Below are positions 1 to 8,948 of a stretch of 64,000 bases of DNA, piece by piece. Position 1 is the first letter of the stretch. The number at the start of each line of letters is the position of its first letter. The notes under the pieces are model-generated. The model worked only from the letters and a program-made list of their open reading frames with translations. It made no database searches and was not told the origin of the DNA. Position numbers and translations under genes: made by a program. Location of the stretch: assembly GCA_023459055.1 (NCBI GenBank), contig JAEWVR010000019.1, forward strand, positions 38,480 through 102,479, read 5' to 3'. This stretch comes from Fibrobacterota bacterium. Its GTDB lineage: Bacteria > Fibrobacterota > Chitinivibrionia > Chitinivibrionales > Chitinispirillaceae.

Positions 1-317
1 TTAAAATGATATCTACACTCTGTCTGCAGTGTTAATGGTGACTTAAGCAAGTTCATCCTGATTTAAATTCAGGGTACGACGTCTGATCTATGAGCATCAA
101 TCATAGCGATTCAAGTACCAGCACTGCCGAATTTTCAATAAAACCATGCAGTTATTTTTTTGACTGCAAGCCTCACAATTAATATACAATCCGCGCGTGA
201 ACAATGGAAGACAATGTTAAGGAATTGAAAAAAACACAGCGATTCCCGGTGATAATTACAGATTTAACAAGCATAGTGTAAAGCACTTACAACAAAATCA
301 CCTTAAAAATGCAGGAG
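1..317. other. non-coding left edge
   Basis: I see no convincing gene, RNA or strong hairpin here. It lies downstream of the leftward mtgA gene, so it would hold that gene's 3' end and whatever lies to the left of the window. Confidence 0.4.
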
Positions 318-1232
318 TTATTCAGGCAACACCGGATTTAATGTATCTGAAAATGATTGCTCCATTTGGGATGAATCTATTTTCGGCACTGCTACCATTC
401 CTGAATCAGAGATAGTATCTGCTGTCAGCTTATCCGTCTCAACAACCGTATCAGCCATTGATCTGTCCGGCGCTTTTTTCTGTGGTGTTTCATGGAGTGC
501 AATCGCTGCTTTCATATCACCACCAAGGGCACGGGTGATTAGTCTTGATCGCCGTGAAACAAACCGGGAGTTCTTAAGCGGATTAAACAGAATTGGATTT
601 GGCAGAACCGCTGCAAGCCGCACAGCTTCACTCTTTGTTAACTCTGATGCACTATGTCCGTAATACGTTCTTGACGCCATTTCAATTCCGAAGATTCCAT
701 CCCCCCACTCTGCTATATTCAGATACAATTCAAGTATTCTGTTTTTTGACAACGTACGTTCGATCCGCCAGGTAAGAATCGCCTCATGAATCTTCCTGAC
801 AGGATTTTTTGATGGAGACAGAAACAGATTTTTTGCGAGTTGCATTGTTATGGTACTTGCACCGACAGCCATCTTCCGCTTTTCGATATTTGTTTCGAAT
901 GCTTTTCTCATTGCATCAAAATCGAATCCATCATGTTTCCAAAACTTTGCGTCCTCACCGACAATCACCGCTTTACGAATATGAGGGGAAATTCTGTTCA
1001 GTGGCACCCACACCTGCTTTATCTTTGTTGTCCGGCCCTTTGCTCTCCACTGCGCTTCCCGATATTTCATGAATGCTGTTTTTACCGGATTCTTGGCTGC
1101 ATATTTTTTGACATCAACGATAACGGAATAATAAGCAAGATCAAATGCAATAATTGCCAGAATCAGTATGAATAGTTTGATCCATAATGATACTTTCTTT
1201 TTTTTCTTCTTTTTTATCAAACGTTTAACCAT
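318..1232 (-). CDS. mtgA: monofunctional biosynthetic peptidoglycan transglycosylase (GT51)
   Basis: This enzyme polymerises lipid II into glycan strands at the periplasmic face of the inner membrane. Numbering is from the in-frame TTG at 1238. A lysine-rich N-terminus (about 4-15) is followed by one membrane segment (about 18-41). The GT51 signature is complete: the ED pair at 95-96 followed by FWKHDGFD (catalytic Glu95), GASTITMQLAKN at 126-137, RKIHEA at 148-153 and ILELYLNIAEWG at 168-179. There is no transpeptidase domain. The family is usually about 230-250 aa; here a low-complexity tail of about 50 residues is added after the catalytic domain. I prefer the ATG at 1232 over the TTG two codons upstream. 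The MutS-like gene precedes it on the same strand by about 45 bp, so the two may be co-transcribed. Confidence 0.93.
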   Translation of the reverse strand: MVKRLIKKKKKKKVSLWIKLFILILAIIAFDLAYYSVIVDVKKYAAKNPVKTAFMKYREAQWRAKGRTTKIKQVWVPLNRISPHIRKAVIVGEDAKFWKHDGFDFDAMRKAFETNIEKRKMAVGASTITMQLAKNLFLSPSKNPVRKIHEAILTWRIERTLSKNRILELYLNIAEWGDGIFGIEMASRTYYGHSASELTKSEAVRLAAVLPNPILFNPLKNSRFVSRRSRLITRALGGDMKAAIALHETPQKKAPDRSMADTVVETDKLTADTISDSGMVAVPKIDSSQMEQSFSDTLNPVLPE

Positions 1233-1277
1233 AATCAACAGTAATCCAGACTGTAAAGGTCAATTTGCAGCAGCCAT

Positions 1278-3083
1278 TTAAATATCAATGCCAATCATCC
1301 TGATCAGAAACATTGCATTCTTTGTTGTTGAACGTCCCTTTTTCAGTGTGTAATCAAACTCTATCGTATTATTTCTGTAAAACTCTTCAAAATGAAAATT
1401 TACAAAACGTTCCGGATTATTCTCCGCAAGATTGCAAAGCTCCAGATCATGCGTTGACACAATGCCTATAGTATTACTATTCGACAGCGTTTTCAGTACT
1501 GCCACTGCGCCATCATGACGATCCTGGGAGTTGGTTCCACGAAAAAGTTCATCGAGGAGAAACAGTACCTTTTCACCTCTTTTTACCGCTTCAACAACCA
1601 TCCTGATTCGTACAAGTTCAGCATAGAATGTTGACACGTGCGACGAGAGGTCATCACTGATACGCATTGAACTGTATATATTGACAAGTGGAAGTACAAA
1701 ATGCACTGCACATACAGGCGCTGCAGCATATGCCAGCACCGCATTTATTGCCAGTGTACGAAGGAACGTACTTTTTCCAGACATGTTTGACCCGGTAATT
1801 ACAGCAACAACACCTGAATGATCAATTGTTATGTCGTTTGCAATCCGTGTATCTGAATGAATCAACGGATGACCGATTTTTTCTGCATTGATTTTTACTA
1901 CGGTATCACTGATTTCCGGATAGATCCACTGAGGGTTTTCAAATCCCGGAATTGCAAGACTTGCAACAACTTCAAATTGTCCGATTGCACTAATCCATGT
2001 CCTGAAACTATTACCATATAGAGTTTTCAGCGTATCAGCTTTGATAACACACTGAACATCCCAGAGCCACACAGCATTTGCAATTGCGTGCATCATCGGA
2101 CTTGAACGAATTTCTGTCGCACTGATTATTTTTGATAACGATGCCAGTATTGATGACGCAGTTTTATGATTACCGGTTGTCAACCTGTTTTTCAGCGTTA
2201 TATTATATGTCGATTTAAACTGCTGCCGCTCTGTTGTATTTACAAGCTGCGAAAATGTCAGAAGCAGTTTCCCGTTTTTTTCATATTTTTCGATGACTGG
2301 AGATGTTCTGGAATGAAGTACCACACCAAAAAGAGCAAGCTGCAATCCATAAACAACTGCGAAGTAGACAAGCGTATCATGAAAAAGAAATCCATACAGA
2401 CCGATGCAGAGCGAGATGTAAGGCAAAATGCGCAGCAGTGACAAAACGAGCGGATTATTAAACGTTTTCTTTTTGTCTTCAGCCCATTCGAGAAACCGTG
2501 ATGGATCATCGGCGGTTTCGCTAAGCATTCCGTAAAGTTCAAACTGCTGCCGCCAATCGGGCAGCGCGGCAAGCTCCTTTACAGCGTCCTGTTTCTCAAG
2601 AATAGCAGATCGTTCCTTCTGCTGAGAACTGAGAGCATCAGCAAGAGCTTTTCTGCCACTATGTGTGTGAGCAGCACAGATCCATTGATAGAGCGAATGT
2701 TTTCCAAATATGTCGAGATCGTAAGTATAGGGATGTGCATGATCAATAAATTGATCCCCGGTATCTTCAAAATCACCCCACTCGCCATTGATTCGTGACA
2801 ATCCCTTTTTGTTGATAATCAGTTTCTTTTCAACAACAAATCTTTTTTTATAAAGATCAGAATGAAAAAGCACTGCAGCCACAAATAACACTGTACTCGT
2901 AACAAGCTCAATAGTCAGAAGAACATACTGATGTGACCGCCAGATAAGTGCAGCACCGATCACCGCTGCAATAAAAATAAACAGTCTGAGATTACTGAAC
3001 ATTTTTATTTTATTATCTATTACGGTAAGTTCACTGGTAAACTGTTGTATGTTTTTTTCGTAGTAGTTTTTTGCGTTTGTCAT
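1278..3083 (-). CDS. membrane-anchored MutS-family ATPase (MutS C-terminal domain)
   Basis: This 601-aa protein carries the ABC-type ATPase of the MutS family. Walker A, GSNMSGKST, is at 431-439 and Walker B, VLFLLDELFRGTN, is at 506-518. The mismatch-recognition and connector domains of true MutS are absent. Instead there are two hydrophobic hairpins, about 33-75 and 212-257, which predict membrane attachment, with a divergent lever-like region between about 260 and 400. Similar 'MutS-related' proteins with membrane segments are known in Bacteroidota-like genomes, but their role is not established, so I would not call it mismatch repair. The start is ATG with GGAAAGAG upstream. It precedes mtgA. 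Confidence 0.85.
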   Translation of the reverse strand: MTNAKNYYEKNIQQFTSELTVIDNKIKMFSNLRLFIFIAAVIGAALIWRSHQYVLLTIELVTSTVLFVAAVLFHSDLYKKRFVVEKKLIINKKGLSRINGEWGDFEDTGDQFIDHAHPYTYDLDIFGKHSLYQWICAAHTHSGRKALADALSSQQKERSAILEKQDAVKELAALPDWRQQFELYGMLSETADDPSRFLEWAEDKKKTFNNPLVLSLLRILPYISLCIGLYGFLFHDTLVYFAVVYGLQLALFGVVLHSRTSPVIEKYEKNGKLLLTFSQLVNTTERQQFKSTYNITLKNRLTTGNHKTASSILASLSKIISATEIRSSPMMHAIANAVWLWDVQCVIKADTLKTLYGNSFRTWISAIGQFEVVASLAIPGFENPQWIYPEISDTVVKINAEKIGHPLIHSDTRIANDITIDHSGVVAVITGSNMSGKSTFLRTLAINAVLAYAAAPVCAVHFVLPLVNIYSSMRISDDLSSHVSTFYAELVRIRMVVEAVKRGEKVLFLLDELFRGTNSQDRHDGAVAVLKTLSNSNTIGIVSTHDLELCNLAENNPERFVNFHFEEFYRNNTIEFDYTLKKGRSTTKNAMFLIRMIGIDI

Positions 3084-3104
3084 GATTCTCTTTCCAATTT
3101 ACAT

Positions 3105-3923
3105 TTATCTACTAAAAACAAATGGCCAAACACACTGTGTTATATCGGTATTGGATAATATATGCTCAAATTTCCAATGCATTATTTGTTGTAGTGTAGC
3201 TTGCTCAAGTAACGTATCATTAACGGTAGATTCAATAATTGACGCGTTTGCAACTCGTCCAAAGGGATCGATAAAAAATTTGACTGTTATTTTCCCTTTC
3301 AAACTAGGTCTCTTGTCAAGCCTGCGATTATATAACGCCTGCAGTTTATCTATATATGACAAAATAATTTCATGAACACTTGCACGTGATCGTCCTTGAT
3401 TTGAATACCTGATTTTATCACTGACTTTAATCGCACTTTTTTCATTATCTTTTTTTATTAAAATTTGAATTATGGCAGAAAAATTAGAATCTTTTGTCAT
3501 ACCAAAATTAATTTTTTCCAATTTTTTGTTAATGGTTTCAACTAATAAGGTATCAATTGTTCTATTTGAAGGAAAACCTGTACATATGGCAATACCATTT
3601 GACTTAATAAGAAATTCCAATGTATCTGTATAGTTTAATTTGTTACTTTCTACAAATGGTAATACCGTATTGATTAAATCAGAACTGGCTGAATTGATAA
3701 TTCTTGAAATTTCAGGATATCGTCGATTTTCTGTAATGCAACCAACTAAATACTCGTTGTATCTCTTTTCCATTGAAATTGTGTCTACAATGGAACTATC
3801 TATTAATCCCCTGTTCACTTTAGCAACTGGATCATAAGCAGTTTTATTCTGCAATGTTACAGTACATCCTGCAAACAATAGTATTACGATAAATGCCAAT
3901 TTATTAACAAACAATTTACACAT
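3105..3923 (-). CDS. lipoprotein with TonB/AgmX-type C-terminal domain
   Basis: This 272-aa protein starts with a short signal peptide ending in LLFAGC, a lipobox with the lipidated Cys at residue 20, so it should be anchored in the envelope. The C-terminal ~60 residues (GKITVKFFIDPFGRV, then S-x-V-x-D-x-x-L and a W-x-F near the end) match the pattern of AgmX/PglI- and TonB-type C-terminal domains. The middle part is not recognised. It lies about 20 bp upstream of the MutS-like gene on the same strand. No partner is evident. The function is unknown; energy transduction by this protein alone is unlikely because it has no membrane helix apart from the signal peptide. Confidence 0.65.
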   Translation of the reverse strand: MCKLFVNKLAFIVILLFAGCTVTLQNKTAYDPVAKVNRGLIDSSIVDTISMEKRYNEYLVGCITENRRYPEISRIINSASSDLINTVLPFVESNKLNYTDTLEFLIKSNGIAICTGFPSNRTIDTLLVETINKKLEKINFGMTKDSNFSAIIQILIKKDNEKSAIKVSDKIRYSNQGRSRASVHEIILSYIDKLQALYNRRLDKRPSLKGKITVKFFIDPFGRVANASIIESTVNDTLLEQATLQQIMHWKFEHILSNTDITQCVWPFVFSR

Positions 3924-4073
3924 AAGCCAGAGACCTTTAAATTATAGATTATTTTTCTTGAAAACCTCAGATTATCAACATAGTAATTGCTTCTAATGAA
4001 ATTGAAATATGAAGCTCACATCAAATGCAATCCGTATGAAAACGCCACAACCAGAAATGATGCAGATAAAAAA

Positions 4074-4145
4074 AGCGGGAAACGAGAGTCGAACTCGCAA
4101 CCTTTACCTTGGGAAGGTAACACTCTACCATTGAGTTATTCCCGC
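4074..4145 (-). tRNA. tRNA-Gly(CCC)
   Basis: Read on the minus strand, the sequence folds as a complete cloverleaf. The acceptor stem is GCGGGAA/TTCCCGC, the D stem ACTC/GAGT has a loop containing GG, and the anticodon stem TTACC/GGTAA carries the loop TTCCCAA, giving anticodon CCC. The T stem GCGAG/CTCGT (one G-U pair) has the loop TTCGACT. CCA is not encoded: the acceptor is followed at once by a run of T residues that could act as a terminator. CCC reads GGG glycine codons. Confidence 0.95.
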
Positions 4146-4409
4146 AATTGTGTATCAAAGATAATTTGTTATTAGAAAAAAGTCAATTACTCATTGCAGA
4201 CAGCGATTGTATTTTCAAAACCCACCTTTTTTCAAGAAGTATCCCCTTGTGTTCTGCATCATTATATATAGAGATTCTTGTAAATAGTTGCGGACAGACG
4301 TATTTTACAGAGCTGAAGTTCAATTTATTGCACTGAATTCTATCAGAATTTTGATAGTGCCTGGTAAGTAATACATTTTTATATACATATAGTAAGGAGT
4401 GCTTTCGAG

Positions 4410-5615
4410 ATGGCAGAGAAAATTTCAATGAAAAACGGCGTGCTTAATGTACCTGATCAGACAATAATTCCTTTCATTGAAGGTGACGGAACCGGGCCAG
4501 ATATCTGGCGCGCATCAAAATTCGTTCTTGAAAAAGCTGTTGAGAAAGCATACAAAGGAAAGCGTTCAATCGAATGGAAAGAGGTTCTCGCCGGAGAAAA
4601 AGCATTCAATCAGACCGGTAACTGGCTTCCTCAGGAAACTGTTGATATTTTCTCAGAATATCTCGTAGGTATCAAGGGACCGCTTACTACTCCGGTTGGT
4701 GGCGGAATACGCTCTCTGAATGTAGCACTTCGTCAGCTGCTTGACCTCTACGTTTGTCTCAGGCCTGTCCAATATTTCGCAGGTGTTCCATCACCGGTTA
4801 AAAATCCTGAAAAAGTAAATATGGTCATTTTCCGTGAAAATACCGAGGATGTCTACAGCGGAAAAGAACTTGAAGCAAATTCGGATAAAGTGAAAAAGCT
4901 GCTTGCATTCCTTAAAAGTGAATACAACTGGGATATTAAGGAAGATAGCGGCATTGGTATCAAACCGATTTCAAAATCCGGTTCAGAGCGTCTGATACGG
5001 GCAGCATTCGATTATGCTATTGAAAACAACAGAAAAAGCGTTACTCTGGTTCATAAGGGCAATATTCAGAAATTTACTGAAGGTGCATTCAGGGCATGGG
5101 GATATGAACTGGCTAAAAAAGAGTACGCCGGAAAACTCATCTCCTGGGAAGAGTGTAACGGAAATCCTGCGCCGGGTCAAATCCTTGTAAAGGATGCAAT
5201 TGCAGATATCTTTTTCCAGCAGGCACTTACACGCGCAGAGGAGTTTGATGTCGTTGCAACGATGAATCTTAACGGTGATTATATCAGTGATGCACTTGCG
5301 GCACAGGTTGGTGGTATCGGTATCGCTCCCGGGGCAAATATCAACTATAAAACCGGTCATGCAATCTTTGAAGCAACACATGGAACAGCACCAAAGTATG
5401 CAAATCAGGATAAAGTAAATCCCAGCTCGGTAATTTTAAGCGGAGAGATGATGCTGCGCTACATGAAATGGACTGAAGCTGCCGACCTTATTATCAAAGG
5501 TGTCGAAAAAGCAATTGCATCGCGAACTGTGACATATGATTTTGCACGTCTGATGGAAAACGCAACAACAGTATCATGTTCTCAGTTTGGACAGAAAATA
5601 GTAGAAAATATGTAG
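4410..5615 (+). CDS. icd: NADP-dependent isocitrate dehydrogenase
   Basis: This enzyme oxidises isocitrate to 2-oxoglutarate and CO2 in the TCA cycle, in the cytoplasm. The 401-aa protein is full length for the homodimeric E. coli type. It has the N-terminal IEGDGTGPDIW motif, the substrate loop IRSLNVALRQ (100-109, with Ser102 at the position phosphorylated by AceK in E. coli) and the metal/substrate region NLNGDYISD (286-294). NADP specificity is supported by Lys329-Tyr330 after HGTAP and by Tyr376 and Arg380 in the TYDFAR motif. A clear AAGGAG Shine-Dalgarno lies ahead of the ATG. It appears monocistronic: the next gene starts about 150 bp later. Confidence 0.97.
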   Translation: MAEKISMKNGVLNVPDQTIIPFIEGDGTGPDIWRASKFVLEKAVEKAYKGKRSIEWKEVLAGEKAFNQTGNWLPQETVDIFSEYLVGIKGPLTTPVGGGIRSLNVALRQLLDLYVCLRPVQYFAGVPSPVKNPEKVNMVIFRENTEDVYSGKELEANSDKVKKLLAFLKSEYNWDIKEDSGIGIKPISKSGSERLIRAAFDYAIENNRKSVTLVHKGNIQKFTEGAFRAWGYELAKKEYAGKLISWEECNGNPAPGQILVKDAIADIFFQQALTRAEEFDVVATMNLNGDYISDALAAQVGGIGIAPGANINYKTGHAIFEATHGTAPKYANQDKVNPSSVILSGEMMLRYMKWTEAADLIIKGVEKAIASRTVTYDFARLMENATTVSCSQFGQKIVENM

Positions 5616-5762
5616 TATAAAGAGTAGTATTTCTTTACCCGTGGTTGTTTAGCGGAAAGTGGATATTTCTTTATAACGCATTGTTTTAAAGTAATTTATT
5701 ACTATACCACTCAATAACCACCCGTTTCTCATTAGTGAGTTTCAATAACGGAAAGGTATACA

Positions 5763-6380
5763 ATGTTCTACATTCTGGTCAGTCTGATCCTGTTTGGAAT
5801 CCTGATTCTGGTTGCGATCAGTGTGAGTTTCAATAAAAAAGAAACCTCAGAAGAGCCAAATCCAGTACTGCATCAAAGCGGTATTTATTCGATCGTACGG
5901 AAAACACCACGGGATCAGCTCAGGGATGTTAAACCATCAAATGAAGAAATACGAAAATATCTGGAAAAGATAAACGTAAACAATAGAGATCCGGAAAATA
6001 TCAGCCTAACAACATCAGAAATAGATGCTTATGTTCGTGACTGGGATGATTCTCTGGACAGAAATATTGGATTAATTGAACAGGGTGATAGCGGTGGGAT
6101 TTCTTTCTATTACTATGATTTTAAACCAGATTACTGTGAAATCTGCGCAGATTACCTCAAAAAGGGGCAATTTGTGACACGGGAAGAAATTTATCAGTAT
6201 CCTCAAATAATTCCACCTTTTCATATCGGCTGTACATGCACACTTGTTGCGCATCACGGCGAAACACTTCAGGAAACAACAGAAATCGGTATGGTTCCCC
6301 TTTTTAAAAACGAAATCGCTCCGCGCCTCCCCGAGTGGCGCATGATTCAACAAACTAATGCAGTACGAGGTACAATCTAA
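5763..6380 (+). CDS. membrane-anchored protein with Cys/His C-terminal motif
   Basis: This 205-aa protein begins with one hydrophobic helix (2-23) and continues as a soluble domain of unknown fold. Residues about 125-165 hold CEIC and, about 35 residues on, PPFHIGCTCTL. That layout resembles the C-x-x-C ... PPfHpnCRC tail found in phage minor head (Mu F-like) proteins and may bind zinc. Its stop codon overlaps the ATG of the following barrel gene by one base (TAATG), so translation is coupled and the two products probably function together at the envelope. I do not recognise a specific function. Confidence 0.6.
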   Translation: MFYILVSLILFGILILVAISVSFNKKETSEEPNPVLHQSGIYSIVRKTPRDQLRDVKPSNEEIRKYLEKINVNNRDPENISLTTSEIDAYVRDWDDSLDRNIGLIEQGDSGGISFYYYDFKPDYCEICADYLKKGQFVTREEIYQYPQIIPPFHIGCTCTLVAHHGETLQETTEIGMVPLFKNEIAPRLPEWRMIQQTNAVRGTI

Positions 6381-8791
6381 TGACTTCAAACAGTAAGTTA
6401 AAAATCTTTGCCGGTATGATTGCAATTGCACTATCCGGTATGATGAGTTCATCATTTGCGGCAGTTGGTGAGTCTGCAATAATTACCCTGGTTTTTCCTC
6501 CAGGCGCACGTGCCACCGCACTTGGTGAGGCATTTACCGGGCTGAGTGATGACGCAAATGCGACATTTTTTAACCCTGCCGGGCTTGGCCAGGCTCCTCT
6601 TGCCAACTCCTGGAAACTTCACATGAAGAATACCGACAGGATGTTTACGTCAATTGCTGCAAAAAAACGGAAAGATTTCAGTGGAAAAGATCTGATCTGG
6701 CTTGGAACAAATAAGGGTCTCCTTCGCTACAACGGCAGAGCATGGCAGGAATATGAAAGCTACCTGATCGAGCAAAGGGATGATTTGCAGAGTATTGCAT
6801 CAAAGTTTCTCAAAATTGACAATGACAAACTGATAAGTAACGCAGTCTGGTCAATTATGACCTATAATAAATTGTCCCAAAAGCATTATGCCTCATGTAA
6901 AGCAGTGCTTCTGACAGAATTCCAGAACCGTAAACTTGAAGATGCCGCAAACAGAGCAGATTCACTTGCACGCGAGATTACCCTGCTTTCATCAGTAGAA
7001 CGCAGCGCTGCAAAAATATATGCAATGATCTCTCCAAGTGTCGATTCATTACGCGCAGATACACTTTCTGATCAACTGGCATCAGTATTTACCGCTGCAG
7101 ACATCACTTTCAAAGATGTTGATGAACTGAAAATTCCTTTCTCAATTGCGACAACTGACAGTATCACCTGTTTGACTATTGATAATTCTGAACGTTTGTG
7201 GGTTGGTACGCGAAACGGTTTATGGCGTTACAGCAATAATGAATGGAACCTTTACACTGTAACTGACGGGCTGCCATCAAATAATATTACATCCTTAGCT
7301 ACTTCACAAACAAGTAAGATGGCAGTTGGTACAGACGCAGGTATCGCAAGTTATGTTGATGGTCAGTGGAAGTCATTTGATTCATCCGATGGCCTTCCCG
7401 CTAATTACATTAATGCTATCGCCTATGGTTTAAACAATGCACTCTATGTTGGAACTGATGTCGGTCTTGTAAAAACTACCGATTCAACAATTACTGTATA
7501 TGATACATCAAATGGACTCCTTTCAAATGAAGTCCGCTCTCTTTTCTTCGATTCCCAGGAACGTCTCTGGATCGGTGGTGATAACGGTGTAACGATTTCA
7601 ACACTATCCGCCTGGAAACGGTTTAAATTCCCAGATAGTAAGGTTGTTTCATTTACAGAACACAAAAAGGGCAATATCTGGATTGCAACAAATAAGGGAG
7701 TTATCAGCTACGAGGCTGGTAAAACAGAAACAGATAAAAACGGAGTTACAAAAGAAGGTCCTCCGGAATGGAAGTCGTTCCATTCAAAGAACGTTCTTGC
7801 TGATGACAACGTCAAAGGCCTTATTGATCATGACAATGATATCTGGATCGCGTCCGGCAATGCTGTGAATCAGTTCGACAACGCACAGCGTCAGGTTTTT
7901 CTTTTTTACGAAACACTGCTCCCCGAGTTCAACATTCCCGATCTCTGGCATGCGTATGCTGCATTTGTTTATCCGACGCAGGATTGGGGTACTATTGGTG
8001 GATTTGTCAACTATATCATGATGGGCGAAAATGCAGTTGTTGACGCAATGGGACATGAAGGAGAGACTCGTAAATCATGGGAAGGTGTATTTGGTCTATC
8101 CTATGGTCTTTCGCTCAAAGAAGATTTTTCAATTGGTCTTAATGCGAAATATGTACACAGTGCCCTTGCACCTGGTCTTGAAAATGATCAGGGTGTTGGT
8201 CAGACATTTGCCATTGATGCATCACTATTGAAACGTAATCTTCTTATCAAAAACCTTGACCTGGGTTTTATGCTTCAGAATATGGGACCGAATATTTTCT
8301 ATATGGATAGATCTAATCCGGACCCGATTCCCTTTACCTTGCGTTTAGGACTTGTGTATCGTGCGTTGCAGACTCCGATTCACGATCTGAAATTCCTTCT
8401 TGATCTCAACCGTGAATTTGTCCGTAGCGATTCAAGTGGTAAACCGGACCCATTCTATAAGGCACTCTTTACCGACCTTGCTAAAGACGATGTTACTGGC
8501 GAGTCAACGATGGAGAAGCTTGAAGAGACCAACGTTAACCTTGGTATGGAATACTGGTATGCAAACTTTGTTGCATTACGTACCGGTTTCCTTGCCGATT
8601 ACATCGGGGTTCGCTGGGAATGGACGCTTGGACTTGGTATTAAATATGGAACATTGAATGCCGACTTTTCATATATCTATTCGCCGGAAGGATTTATGAA
8701 AAATATTCTTAAGCATACAAAAAATGGAAAAACAGGATCAACCGGTGTACGTAACGGTCAATGGCGTGTATCGTTTCTGTTCCATTTTTAA
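6380..8791 (+). CDS. PorV-like outer-membrane barrel with nested two-component-regulator-type beta-propeller
   Basis: This 803-aa protein has a signal peptide (about 1-28). It then has the PorV/UPF0164-type opening GARATALGEAFTGLSDDANA followed by FNPAGLG. After about residue 75 come propeller blades of the Reg_prop type, for example LIWLGTNKGLLRY, RLWVGTRNGLWRY, MAVGTDAGI, LYVGTDVGL, LWIGGDNGV and IWIATNKGV, with the linker pattern DGLPSNNI/DGLPANYI. From about residue 510 (TLLPEFNIPDLWHAY) a beta-barrel with repeated amphipathic strands runs to a terminal Phe (VSFLFHF), the usual outer-membrane insertion signal. The propeller therefore appears to sit inside the barrel fold, between its first strands and the rest. 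PorV proteins escort type IX secretion cargo in Bacteroidota; that role here is inference. Confidence 0.75.
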   Translation: MTSNSKLKIFAGMIAIALSGMMSSSFAAVGESAIITLVFPPGARATALGEAFTGLSDDANATFFNPAGLGQAPLANSWKLHMKNTDRMFTSIAAKKRKDFSGKDLIWLGTNKGLLRYNGRAWQEYESYLIEQRDDLQSIASKFLKIDNDKLISNAVWSIMTYNKLSQKHYASCKAVLLTEFQNRKLEDAANRADSLAREITLLSSVERSAAKIYAMISPSVDSLRADTLSDQLASVFTAADITFKDVDELKIPFSIATTDSITCLTIDNSERLWVGTRNGLWRYSNNEWNLYTVTDGLPSNNITSLATSQTSKMAVGTDAGIASYVDGQWKSFDSSDGLPANYINAIAYGLNNALYVGTDVGLVKTTDSTITVYDTSNGLLSNEVRSLFFDSQERLWIGGDNGVTISTLSAWKRFKFPDSKVVSFTEHKKGNIWIATNKGVISYEAGKTETDKNGVTKEGPPEWKSFHSKNVLADDNVKGLIDHDNDIWIASGNAVNQFDNAQRQVFLFYETLLPEFNIPDLWHAYAAFVYPTQDWGTIGGFVNYIMMGENAVVDAMGHEGETRKSWEGVFGLSYGLSLKEDFSIGLNAKYVHSALAPGLENDQGVGQTFAIDASLLKRNLLIKNLDLGFMLQNMGPNIFYMDRSNPDPIPFTLRLGLVYRALQTPIHDLKFLLDLNREFVRSDSSGKPDPFYKALFTDLAKDDVTGESTMEKLEETNVNLGMEYWYANFVALRTGFLADYIGVRWEWTLGLGIKYGTLNADFSYIYSPEGFMKNILKHTKNGKTGSTGVRNGQWRVSFLFHF

Positions 8792-8835
8792 TAGTATTTT
8801 TCACTGTCAGGTGAATTTACAAGTTTGTAAACGTT

Positions 8836-8884
8836 GCTCATTCCCTGAATGTAACTTTCATACATGGAATGAGCTTATTTTTTG
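8836..8884 (+). terminator. intrinsic terminator after the propeller-barrel gene
   Basis: The arms GCTCATTCC (8836-8844) and GGAATGAGC (8866-8874) are perfectly complementary over 9 bp and are followed by TTATTTTTTT. This should end the transcript of the preceding two genes and uncouple it from the M6-like gene that follows. Confidence 0.8.
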
Positions 8885-8948
8885 TTAATCATTCGTTGTG
8901 TCAGCAGAATGAGATATCTTTGATTTTTAACGATATGGGGTCTTTTCG

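Noticed and set aside
3987..4175. Short rightward frame over the tRNA
   Set aside because: It is antisense to a well-folded tRNA-Gly and has no ribosome site.
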